Of a DNA stretch of 31,574 nt, positions 16,015-23,728 are shown in pieces. The notes beneath the pieces are model-generated. The model ran no database searches. It was not told the origin of the DNA and was given only the letters and a program-made list of their open reading frames with translations. Source of the DNA: a virus. The position numbers and the translations under genes are program-made. The stretch is taken from positions 1-31,574 of the IMG/VR virus record IMGVR_UViG_3300027917_000119, one strand, 5' to 3'. Within the stretch, counting starts at the first letter, position 1. Every line of letters begins with the position of its first letter.

Positions 16015-17375
16015 TGGGTGTTCGTGCGTCACAAGTTTATACAGGTGTTCTGGGACAGGCTCAGCAGACTGGTGAAGTACGTGTAAGACGTATGTACGCA
16101 GATGTACTTGTAGTAACAGGTGCTCCTGGCGTTCATAATGTATCAGCATCTAGCACGCTTAATTTGACAGATCAATCCGTCGGCTGGATAGATATACAGT
16201 ACACAGACCACACACTCAATTTAACTGATTCAGTAACAGTTGCTCGTAATTTACCTGTAGGTGTTTCACATACCTTAAATCTTATCTCACTTGGTGGTCG
16301 CACACTAACTGGTGATGCAACTAATAATCTGACATTGAATCAGGTTGTTGTTGAATTTAACTATGTCGCCGATAGATCGCCAGTTGGCAATACTCTTAAT
16401 CTCACACAGACAGTAATTGCCAATGCGTCTCTTCCAGCCACTAGTAGCTTGAATCTTACTCAGAATGTAGTAGTTCAAGGTCCAATAAAACAGTCAATTA
16501 CTCAGTGGCTGTCCATCTCACAGCATACTTCGACTCCATATCGAGTTTTCATTGAAGATGAACTGAGTTTAACTCAATATCTGCGAAGTCCAATACCTAT
16601 AACAAGGTCTGTAAGTCACACTCTTAATTTAGTGCAAAACTCTCCAATTGGAAATGTACTTGATACTTTGAATCTTACTGACACTGTCACATTTTCATTT
16701 GGCTTTGAGATTACTAGCAATCTCACAATGACTGATAATGTGTCAGTTGAAGGTTTGTGGGTAAGAACTGTAGAGCAAGCTCTTGAAATTGGGCATGCGT
16801 TGACATGGTATGAAGACACCCCCTGTACACGTAAACAGTACACGCCATTTCAAGGTGAGAATACAATCAATACAGACGTTGATCCACCTCCCACACAGCT
16901 TATTGACCCTCAAGGTAGCACTTCGGACAGATTCTCTCTCTATACCCCACCTTTGGGGGTCAGAACCAGTGAAGTCATCATTCGAGCCCCTGAATTGGAC
17001 AACCGAGATCGAAACGCCTATTCCAGAGTCAATCGTGAGACCCGTGGAGGCTATCTGACAGTATTTGCCGATCCAAACTGGCCCAGAGTCAGGACGCTTG
17101 CCGTGACGATTGTGGGCCTCACAGAGGCCCAGATAGACGAACTCCAGACTTTCCTTCAAGACACAGTCGGACAGATGATTGGCCTCACCGATTGGGAGGG
17201 TAGACTGTGGCAGGGATTCATAACCAATCCGAACGAGGTGGCCACTCAGGATGGCAAGTGCCGCTGGACGGTAACGCTGGAGTTTGAGGGCGAGATGCTG
17301 GATGTTCAACAGCCAGATGGAAGTGATGGAAGTACACTCAATCTTACTCACACAGTGACGGTGGTAAAAGTATGA
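16014..17375 (+). CDS. Tail protein with LNLT repeats and a distal-tail-like C-terminal domain
   Basis: 453 residues from the ATG at 16014, which overlaps the upstream stop (TAATG). N-terminal ~40 residues: 'MGVRASQVYTGVLGQAQQTGEVRVRRMY'. Residues ~45-265 consist of about a dozen repeats of 17-25 residues with the core (T/S)LNLT(D/Q)xV, for example STLNLTDQSV, HTLNLTDSVTVA, NTLNLTQTVIA, SSLNLTQNVVV, DTLNLTDTVTF. A linker then leads to a C-terminal domain (~315-440; 'RVRTLAVTIVGLTEAQIDELQTFL', 'IGLTDWEGRLWQGFI', 'KCRWTVTLEFEGE') that is recognisably related to the next gene's product. One last repeat (STLNLTHTVTVV) ends the protein. Probably a tail-tip/baseplate component with a repetitive extension. 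Confidence 0.6.
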   Translation: MGVRASQVYTGVLGQAQQTGEVRVRRMYADVLVVTGAPGVHNVSASSTLNLTDQSVGWIDIQYTDHTLNLTDSVTVARNLPVGVSHTLNLISLGGRTLTGDATNNLTLNQVVVEFNYVADRSPVGNTLNLTQTVIANASLPATSSLNLTQNVVVQGPIKQSITQWLSISQHTSTPYRVFIEDELSLTQYLRSPIPITRSVSHTLNLVQNSPIGNVLDTLNLTDTVTFSFGFEITSNLTMTDNVSVEGLWVRTVEQALEIGHALTWYEDTPCTRKQYTPFQGENTINTDVDPPPTQLIDPQGSTSDRFSLYTPPLGVRTSEVIIRAPELDNRDRNAYSRVNRETRGGYLTVFADPNWPRVRTLAVTIVGLTEAQIDELQTFLQDTVGQMIGLTDWEGRLWQGFITNPNEVATQDGKCRWTVTLEFEGEMLDVQQPDGSDGSTLNLTHTVTVVKV

Positions 17376-17758
17376 GTTTCATTATGAAGGCCCCTTACCC
17401 AGGGATCAGAACAACTACGCTACTTCCAAGTCCGACTTGGGGAGATTCAAAAGCTCTTACAGCAACTGTTCAAAGTATGCGAGCTGTAGATGGTACAATC
17501 TATACATATGTAAAATCTCGAAACGGTCGTATGAGATTTCAATGGGAATTTGAAATATCACGTCATAAAGCCTTGGAATTGCGTGAGTTTATCAATTCCT
17601 ATAACAGTAAAATGATCCAGGTAATTGACCATGATGGTGATACTTGGATTGGCTATCTTCGCAACAATCCTTTTGAGTTTGCTGGCGCTGGTAGAGCAGG
17701 TGATGGCTGGCCTGGAAGCGAGACCATGACGATAATTCTGGAGTTTGAAGAGCGATGA
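17372..17758 (+). CDS. Distal-tail-like minor tail protein
   Basis: 128 residues, ATGA overlaps on both sides. It corresponds to the C-terminal domain of the preceding protein. 'FEISRHKALELREFINSYNSKMIQVIDHDGDTWIGYLRNNP' can be laid over 'LTEAQIDELQTFLQDTVGQMIGLTDWEGRLWQGFITNP', and both end in a 'TMTIILEFEE / TVTLEFEGE' strand. This short alpha/beta unit directly upstream of the hub protein fits a distal tail-type adaptor that forms a ring at the tube end. Role inferred from synteny. Confidence 0.55.
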   Translation: MSFIMKAPYPGIRTTTLLPSPTWGDSKALTATVQSMRAVDGTIYTYVKSRNGRMRFQWEFEISRHKALELREFINSYNSKMIQVIDHDGDTWIGYLRNNPFEFAGAGRAGDGWPGSETMTIILEFEER

Positions 17759-20700
17759 GAACAGTAACAGCATCTGCCAATACAATTCTCAACACTAACA
17801 TGGGAACAGAGTGGATAGTGTTGTTAGAAGTTGATTGGGTAGATGGAGGCACTATCACTTATTCAGATCAAGAGTTTGAAAATGCGCGCCCGCTTGTTAT
17901 TGAGATGGGCGGTTTTGATGGTTCCATGATGCTAACTGGAGCTAGTGACTCTCAAGAGTTAGATATCACTCTTGATGATATTGATGGTCACTTGAGAACC
18001 ATTTATGAAACAAACGATATACATAAACGACCTGCTCGCGTATATCTTCAGCCAAAATCACTTTCGTCCCAGCACAAAATTCTCGTTTTCAAAGGTGAGA
18101 TAGTAACACCTATTGAATGGGACGAATCACAGAGAAGTGTAAAATTCAATGTTCTTTCAAAGCTAAATTCTACTCAAGTAGGATTCAGCATGGAAGAGGG
18201 AGATTTTCCGAACATCCCAGATGAGGCGCTGGGGAAGGCGTGGCCGCTCGTATTTGGGCAAGTTTGCCACTTGCCTGCCGTCAAAGTACGAGCGCCACGC
18301 CGAGGTTATTTAGAAACTGGTGTAGGTATCCATGATTTCACGCTAGAAGTACGACTTTGTCAAGCGATGAAAATTCAATGTCCGTCTCAATCCACAGGAA
18401 ATCAACAAGCGACAACTCAAGGTGCTGATAATATTTGGACAACAAGCACATTTGGCACAATTGGTCCTGATCTTGAATGTGTAAATCGTCGTTTTGGCGA
18501 GATATGTAAACTTCGTGATTTGTACAATCAACAAATTGCATATGAGTATGATTCGTTTACCGTTTACAATGGTACAGCATTTCCACAGAATAAAAAAGTA
18601 ACAATCTATGTAGATGATGCTATTTTCACTGGTACCTTCAGTGGTAATGTGTTTACAGTAATAAGCCGACAACATCCAGAATATGCTACATTCAATCATC
18701 AGCCTTGTAGAGATGTGCCAACAATGGGATATGGTACGACGCTTGCCTCTCCGCAGATTGGTGGAACTAACTGTAATTCTGCTGGTGGTTACTGGCTTGT
18801 TCAACCTTATGGTGGAGGTGCTGCTGGCCAAGGTGCTAGTGCGACATGGGTTCCAAATGACGCTGGAACCGCATTTACACCTAATCAAACACAAGGTCAG
18901 GCATTTGAGTCATGTGATGAAGCTCTTGTAGGAACTCCTGGTTTAGTTGGAGGGCCAAAGGATTCATGGGAATATTATGACTCACTGGAAGAATCAGATT
19001 TCTTCTGGGCACCGGCTGGCACTGAGGTTTATATGGAAAGTGAGAATGAAATTCTATACATTGCCTCACTGTTGCCTGGAACTGTCGATATGGTAGCAGC
19101 ATATCGTCAAGCACCAAATGGATTCAGATATCTGACTGAAGTGCCGACAGATCGTTACACTGTTTACGAAACAGATTATGAAGGCTATCAAGTTGTTGAG
19201 ATTGGAATGGATAAACAACTATCACACTATGTTGATCCAACAACAAAAGAAAGTGAAGGATGGGAAGATGATATTTATGTGTCTTTTACATCTTCCATAG
19301 GACCCAATCCCTGTGACATCATTGAATGGCTTGTAAACAAGTACACTGATCTTACGATAGATTCTACATCATTTGCATCAGTAAAATCATATCTTACTAA
19401 CTATCCGCAAAATTTCTATCTTATTTCTCGTCCAGACGTGTATGATGTGATTAACGATATTGCATATCAATCAAGATGTGCTGTTTACGTGCGTAATGAT
19501 ACTATCTATATTCGATATTTGTCACTTGAGCCAACCTCTGTAAGAACAATTAGTCAGTCCGATATTCTATCTGGTACATTTGTGGAATCGCTTAGTGAAA
19601 CAGAAGATGTGTACACAACGCACAATATTGTATGGAGCAAAGGAGGCGCCGCTGTACGAGACGATCAGACTCCTGAACGTAAATTAGTGCTCAAGTATAA
19701 TGTCGATAAGTACGGAACAGTTGAAGATGACTATGATTATTTCACCTACAATATTTATGATCTAGTATTGAAAAGTGGAACTTTCTGGCTAATAAGAAAA
19801 GCAAATAGCTGGAAGAAAATAGCTTTCGATTTACCATTGAAACATCTTGATCTTGATGTCGGTGATTGTATTTTATTGGACTTTCCTCAATTCAATAGTG
19901 ATCCTATAAAAGTAGTAATTGAGCAGTTCACTGTAAATCCAGACGATCATACTGTTTCATTAGAGTGTTGGACACCAATTCGATCTGGTGAAATGAATCA
20001 ATATTACTGGGCATGGCCAAGTCAACAATCTCCAGCACAAATTTGGCCTTTATCTGGAGATACGCATGGTGGAGGTGGTTACAATTTTAGTGTCACGCCT
20101 CCATTAGGTCACTTACTTACAGGTGGAGCACATAGAGATGACCAACTAATAATTTCATCTGGAGACCTTCATCCAAGTGATCTTGACGACTCGTTGCCAA
20201 GTGTTACTTGTGAATTGAGTGATTACTTGAATTTCAATGAAAAGACACCTGAAATTATTGCCAAAGAAATTGCTCAATCTGCTGCTAGACAAGCTACTGA
20301 AAATCAAATTTCAGGCGGTGGAAATGCTGGCGGAAGTGGAAGTGCAAAAGCACGTTCTGTTGATGGATGCGGTGTCGGTAATGGATGTAATTACAAAGTC
20401 CGTGTTCAATGGCATACATCTAAAGCTCAAGGTCAGGCAACAGCACAGGGTGGAGCAAAACGTGGTGGACCTTGTGGCGGTCCATGTATATGTGTAGGTG
20501 GATGTCCATCCTGCTTTGGACCAATATGGACAGTTTGCCACACTTTTGGATCACCTAGTGGCGCTCACGCATTTGCTGGCTATATGAAAGCCATGTATGG
20601 AGAAACAGATGATAGCTGGTGGGAATGCAATGAAACTAGAATTCTTCAAACTTGGGTAGAAAATGGAACACATGGAGGCGATACATTTGGTCAATGTGAA

Positions 20701-20808
20701 GATATAAGTTCTGGTGGTGGGGCTAACCAAAGTAATCAAGGTGATAAAGCAACACAGGAAAAGAAAGAGCCTACAGGTAAAACTGGTGATAGCAGTGTCC
20801 TTTGGTAA
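17755..20808 (+). CDS. Central tail hub / tail tip protein with Cys-rich C-terminus
   Basis: 1017 residues, ATGA overlap with the upstream gene. The N-terminal ~180 residues ('WIVLLEVDWVDGGTITYSDQEF', 'SDSQELDITLDDIDGHLRTIYETNDIHKRPARVYL', 'PLVFGQVCHLPAVKV') are the usual start of siphophage hub proteins. Residues ~515-740 ('DIIEWLVNKYTDLTIDSTSF', 'DVINDIAYQSRCAVYVRNDTIYIRYL', 'LDVGDCILLDFP') resemble the gp27-like barrels that form the tail tip ring. A Gly/His-rich linker (~745-780) and a low-complexity region follow. Residues ~860-990 carry ten cysteines in Gly-rich context (for example GGPCGGPCICVGGCPSC), unusual for a phage hub. The tail is Gly/Ser/Lys-rich and ends 'GDSSVLW'. Confidence 0.7.
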   Translation: MRTVTASANTILNTNMGTEWIVLLEVDWVDGGTITYSDQEFENARPLVIEMGGFDGSMMLTGASDSQELDITLDDIDGHLRTIYETNDIHKRPARVYLQPKSLSSQHKILVFKGEIVTPIEWDESQRSVKFNVLSKLNSTQVGFSMEEGDFPNIPDEALGKAWPLVFGQVCHLPAVKVRAPRRGYLETGVGIHDFTLEVRLCQAMKIQCPSQSTGNQQATTQGADNIWTTSTFGTIGPDLECVNRRFGEICKLRDLYNQQIAYEYDSFTVYNGTAFPQNKKVTIYVDDAIFTGTFSGNVFTVISRQHPEYATFNHQPCRDVPTMGYGTTLASPQIGGTNCNSAGGYWLVQPYGGGAAGQGASATWVPNDAGTAFTPNQTQGQAFESCDEALVGTPGLVGGPKDSWEYYDSLEESDFFWAPAGTEVYMESENEILYIASLLPGTVDMVAAYRQAPNGFRYLTEVPTDRYTVYETDYEGYQVVEIGMDKQLSHYVDPTTKESEGWEDDIYVSFTSSIGPNPCDIIEWLVNKYTDLTIDSTSFASVKSYLTNYPQNFYLISRPDVYDVINDIAYQSRCAVYVRNDTIYIRYLSLEPTSVRTISQSDILSGTFVESLSETEDVYTTHNIVWSKGGAAVRDDQTPERKLVLKYNVDKYGTVEDDYDYFTYNIYDLVLKSGTFWLIRKANSWKKIAFDLPLKHLDLDVGDCILLDFPQFNSDPIKVVIEQFTVNPDDHTVSLECWTPIRSGEMNQYYWAWPSQQSPAQIWPLSGDTHGGGGYNFSVTPPLGHLLTGGAHRDDQLIISSGDLHPSDLDDSLPSVTCELSDYLNFNEKTPEIIAKEIAQSAARQATENQISGGGNAGGSGSAKARSVDGCGVGNGCNYKVRVQWHTSKAQGQATAQGGAKRGGPCGGPCICVGGCPSCFGPIWTVCHTFGSPSGAHAFAGYMKAMYGETDDSWWECNETRILQTWVENGTHGGDTFGQCEDISSGGGANQSNQGDKATQEKKEPTGKTGDSSVLW

Positions 20809-20819
20809 GGAAATAAGAC

Positions 20820-21377
20820 ATGTTGCAATGCAATAAACGACAGAAGGTAATTAAACGGAGTGAGAATCTTACTATCTTTCGCTGTCTACATAAAGGATGT
20901 GATGCTTATGGACAAGAGGTAAATGCTGAAGCATGTTCACTTTGTCCTGTTCGTTCATTCAAGCGAGAAAAATCTTGTCTTAAATCTATCTTATCGAAGT
21001 CAACATCTTCTGTCCCAAGTCATTTTACTGACAAGGATGTGGAGGAACTGATAAAGAATTCCCCTTTGAAGCACGCCGATCTGAAGGAATTACAAACAGA
21101 GATTCTTCAGGACCAGACGCCTCCAGATTATCCCACAATGTCGTTACAACTCTGGCTGTACAAGGAAGCACTCGTAAGATGGAACAAGGCGGGGAGACCA
21201 GTACGGGAGGACGAAGAGGTAGAACAATTACTCAACACGTACTGCAAAAAATGCGATTGGTATGACAAGGAAAAGAAACGATGTAAGGGGTGCGGTTGTA
21301 AAGTAACAACAAGTTCTTTGGCTGTGTTTAACAAATTGAAAATGGCCACCGAACAATGTCCAAGAGGACTCTGGTGA
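20820..21377 (+). CDS. Cysteine-rich zinc-binding-like phage protein
   Basis: 185 residues with two cysteine clusters. The first is N-terminal (RCLHKGCDAYG...EACSLCPVR...SC), and the second lies at the C-terminus (YCKKCDWYDKEKKRCKGCGCKV...EQCPRGLW). The C-terminal arrangement CxxC-x8-CxxCGCxV followed by 'MATEQCPxGxW' recurs in small proteins from many phages and is consistent with a zinc ribbon. The middle is helical (YPTMSLQLWLYKEALVRWNKAGRP). GGAAATAAGAC precedes the ATG. Its stop overlaps the protease start, so the two may be co-translated. Possible virion or tail-tip assembly factor; function unknown. Confidence 0.5.
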   Translation: MLQCNKRQKVIKRSENLTIFRCLHKGCDAYGQEVNAEACSLCPVRSFKREKSCLKSILSKSTSSVPSHFTDKDVEELIKNSPLKHADLKELQTEILQDQTPPDYPTMSLQLWLYKEALVRWNKAGRPVREDEEVEQLLNTYCKKCDWYDKEKKRCKGCGCKVTTSSLAVFNKLKMATEQCPRGLW

Positions 21378-21952
21378 TGACGGCACGCAGACGAATTGAT
21401 AAAGACTGGGTAGATGCCTATTTTGACAAAGGAATCGACGTAGCAAACAGGAGAGTTTTTATTGGTGATATAGATGCTTCAACTGCCGACTCGGCAATAA
21501 AAGGTCTCTATTTAATGGAGACTGAGTCACCTGAAACACCAGTTGAAGTTTTTATTTCTTCTCTTGGGGGTGATGTCTATGAAGCTCTTGCTTTATACGA
21601 CATTATCAATACGATAAGATGTCCTGTACATACTTTCGCATATGGAAAGTGTATGAGTGCTGCTCCATTGCTATTGGCCGCTGGGGCACCTGGATGTAGA
21701 TGGGTATCACCTCATTGTCTTTTCATGCACCACGATTGGGCTGCCGAAGTAGAAGGTAAAGGTTCAGAATTGATTAACGTAGTTAAACACTACGAAGAAA
21801 TCGGCAAGATATGGACAACCTTGTTTGCTGAACGTACAAATAAAAATTTTAAGTGGTGGGATACGAGAGCAAAGAAAGCAACAGATTTTTACTTTTCTGC
21901 TGACGAAGCTCTTGAATGGGGAGTAGCAGATCAGTTCTGGGTAGAAAAGTAA
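21377..21952 (+). CDS. ClpP-type serine protease
   Basis: 191 residues from the ATG at 21377 (AGAGGA 8 bases upstream, TGATG overlap); an ATG at 21356 would add 7 residues. It has the ClpP/SppA fold order: 'VEVFISSLGGDVYEALALYDIINTI', then the nucleophile Ser94 in 'YGKCMSAAPLLLAAG', His119 in 'CLFMHHDW', and a third catalytic residue best matched by Asp162 in 'KWWDTRAKKATDFYFSADEALEWGVADQF', which parallels the '[21 protein letters not shown]' end of ClpP. So the triad appears intact. Phage ClpP-like proteins usually process the prohead; here the gene closes the tail operon, away from any visible capsid gene, so a host-directed or regulatory role is also possible. Confidence 0.8.
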   Translation: MTARRRIDKDWVDAYFDKGIDVANRRVFIGDIDASTADSAIKGLYLMETESPETPVEVFISSLGGDVYEALALYDIINTIRCPVHTFAYGKCMSAAPLLLAAGAPGCRWVSPHCLFMHHDWAAEVEGKGSELINVVKHYEEIGKIWTTLFAERTNKNFKWWDTRAKKATDFYFSADEALEWGVADQFWVEK

Positions 21953-22015
21953 GGTGCTGTGGAACTACCAGCACCTAATAAATGCAGCCCGTTGGTTAAT
22001 ATACCAACGGGCTGC
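21952..22015 (+). terminator. Tandem hairpins after the protease gene
   Basis: Hairpin one: AGGTGCTG / CAGCACCT (21952-21959 and 21969-21976), starting inside the stop codon. Hairpin two: a perfect 13-bp stem GCAGCCCGTTGGT / ACCAACGGGCTGC (21984-21996 and 22003-22015) with the loop TAATAT. No T-run follows the second, so it may be a transcript-stabilising or partial terminator structure before the small basic gene. It closes the long tail operon. Confidence 0.65.
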
Positions 22016-22026
22016 TGGAGAATTGT

Positions 22027-22179
22027 ATGGCTACTTGCAAAAAGTGTCGAGAAGGAAAACGACACAACATAAATTTTACACCCAAAGGTGAGCGTGGATC
22101 ACTGCGCGCAAAGAAACGTGCAGAACAGCGGGCTGCTAAAAAAGAACAAATGAGAAGATTAACCGAAACAACTCATTAA
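22027..22179 (+). CDS. Small basic CxxC protein
   Basis: 50 residues, reading MATCKKCREGKRHNI... and then a Lys/Arg/Gln-rich helix (LRAKKRAEQRAAKKEQMRRL). CxxC at residues 4-7 could hold half of a zinc site, or two chains could pair. TGGAG lies about 7 bases upstream of the ATG. The gene directly follows the two hairpins and its 3' end overlaps the end of the opposite-strand exonuclease gene by 21 bases. Basic and short, so nucleic acid binding is possible. Confidence is moderate because a short ORF can arise by chance; the ribosome site and lysine/arginine pattern favour a real gene. Confidence 0.5.
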   Translation: MATCKKCREGKRHNINFTPKGERGSLRAKKRAEQRAAKKEQMRRLTETTH

Positions 22180-22758
22180 AGACTTGTAAAGTTCCGCCGT
22201 ACCGATACAATCAGCTAATGCATCGTGTGCATTATCCAGTGGTATTTCAAATCTACTGCACATGCCAGTCAAACTGATATTATGGAATGGTAGATTCTGA
22301 CCTTGCCATGTGTAGATATCGTTTATAAGCTGCCCAGCTAACATGGTGTCACGAGGATGAAAATGAAATATTGAATCAAATCCATCTATACCAAGCCATT
22401 GTGTAAGAAAGCCGCGCTCAAATGCCCAGTTATGAGCGAGAGGTGCCAATTTCTTCTCAAATGGTAAATTCAAAGAAATAAACCACTCTTCAAAATGATT
22501 TGCCACCTGCTCCTGACTTGGATACATCCGAGCAAAGTAATTTGCATCTAGTTTAGTCTTTACTCTGGCCTCTACCGACTGACGTTCTGGATGCTTCGGA
22601 GCGATGTTCCTATAGAAAAACTTGTGTTCCTTCGACGGCTTCATGTGATGATCCAGAGGCACGACGGCAATTTGTAGAATCTCATGGTAGCCAAAGTCAG
22701 TTCCAGTAGTTTCTACATCTACCGCTGAAAGGATATTACCCCGTAAGTTCGCCAGCAT
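22159..22758 (-). CDS. DnaQ-like 3'-5' exonuclease (DEDDh)
   Basis: 199 residues from the ATG at 22758, chosen because CTGGAG lies 7 bases upstream on this strand; a longer frame to 22812 is less likely. Motifs: Exo I Asp14/Glu16 in 'SAVDVETTG', Exo II 'AHNWAFERGFL' (Asn110, Glu114), and Exo III His178 and Asp183 in 'NAHDALADC'. The DEDDh set is therefore present except that the Exo II acid is Glu rather than the usual Asp. This family removes 3'-terminal nucleotides from DNA or RNA. It is the last gene of the minus-strand replication operon and overlaps the diphosphohydrolase-like gene by 23 bases. Confidence 0.75.
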   Translation of the reverse strand: MLANLRGNILSAVDVETTGTDFGYHEILQIAVVPLDHHMKPSKEHKFFYRNIAPKHPERQSVEARVKTKLDANYFARMYPSQEQVANHFEEWFISLNLPFEKKLAPLAHNWAFERGFLTQWLGIDGFDSIFHFHPRDTMLAGQLINDIYTWQGQNLPFHNISLTGMCSRFEIPLDNAHDALADCIGTAELYKSLMSCFG

Positions 22759-23728
22759 TTTCGTTCTCCAGTTTGCTGTAATATTCAAGGTCTTGCATCC
22801 ATCCAGCAACATTACTTGTTAGCATCAATGCCTCTGATCGTAATGCTCCAGTTTGTCGAGAAATCTCTTCAATCCTTTGCACATCGGCTGTGGCTCTATC
22901 TAAGCCGTTAATCACGTTATCAAGTGACAGCCCTAACATACGGCCAAACTGGAGAATATTGTGAATTTGCTCCAGAGTGTATGTCGAGTACAGTCGATAT
23001 AATTGATCCGTTTCTAATGAGTCAATTGCTTCGAGTTCTTCTGTATCCGTGATACTAAATCGGCGGTCATCCTTTTCATCGCTTGATTTTTCTGTGCACC
23101 TCTCAATGTCTTCATCTGTCACAAGACTGCCATCTTCCTGACATGTGCAGTTTTCAATTACCTGCTTATTAAACCACTCTCGATCCCAGCATGATACCAC
23201 ATCGTCAATTTTCTCATCATCAATTGAAATCTCGGAAGCAGCCTTAAAGTTTTTATCACCTTTCCGTAGGGGCTCGGATGGGCCGTCATTCATACCTACA
23301 AAATCCAACTCAGAGCCCTCATCTCCCAAATTCAGAGGTGGAATATCTTGTGGATTGTCTAGAACGTCCAGCGGATTGTACGGCAAGTCGTTCAGTTCCT
23401 CTGGTAGTAATCCCTGTCGGATCAGTTCCTGTGTCTCCATGAGGCAGAGGAAGTTCCAGGTGGCTTGCGCTAAGTGTGGTTCGTCTCGCCAACCAGCCAT
23501 CCATTTAGCTAGGTGCCGCATTCCCGAGTCTGCGTAACGCGAGAGAGGTATTCCACGTCTCCAGTTATTGGCTCGATATTTCTTAGCACCTTCCTCATAA
23601 ATCTTTGATACTTCCATCAATGCCCAGAATGGCAGCAGGTCCATACGACCTTTTCCCTCTTGACAATCTCTATGTGCGCCTGTTGTGAATTCACTTCTCT
23701 GTCCTGAATCTTTAATTGTCATCGTCAT
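22736..23728 (-). CDS. dATP/dGTP diphosphohydrolase-like protein (N-terminal domain) with unknown C-terminal part
   Basis: 330 residues. The first ~105 residues carry the conserved set 'SGQRSEFTTGAHRD', 'GKGRMDLLPFWALMEVSKIYEEGAKKYRANNWRRGIPLSRYADSGMRHLAKWM' and 'DEPHLAQATWN'. That is the signature I associate with the phage family annotated dATP/dGTP diphosphohydrolase, N-terminal (DUF5664-type), an all-alpha MazG-like nucleotide hydrolase. The remaining 225 residues are acidic, low in recognised motifs and partly helical (the 'IHNILQFGRMLGLSL' stretch). ATG at 23728 overlaps the primase stop; a second ATG at 23722 is spaced better from AAGGGA. Such enzymes clear selected dNTPs; the target cannot be told from sequence. 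Confidence 0.65.
   Translation of the reverse strand: MTMTIKDSGQRSEFTTGAHRDCQEGKGRMDLLPFWALMEVSKIYEEGAKKYRANNWRRGIPLSRYADSGMRHLAKWMAGWRDEPHLAQATWNFLCLMETQELIRQGLLPEELNDLPYNPLDVLDNPQDIPPLNLGDEGSELDFVGMNDGPSEPLRKGDKNFKAASEISIDDEKIDDVVSCWDREWFNKQVIENCTCQEDGSLVTDEDIERCTEKSSDEKDDRRFSITDTEELEAIDSLETDQLYRLYSTYTLEQIHNILQFGRMLGLSLDNVINGLDRATADVQRIEEISRQTGALRSEALMLTSNVAGWMQDLEYYSKLENENAGELTG

Noticed and set aside
16743-17351. 202-residue minus-strand ORF opposite the LNLT protein
   Set aside because: Antisense to a well-supported gene with coupled overlaps on both sides; the protein looks random.
315-17375. Diversity-generating retroelement using the LNLT repeats as variable region
   Set aside because: No reverse transcriptase, no template repeat and no adenine-biased differences are visible.
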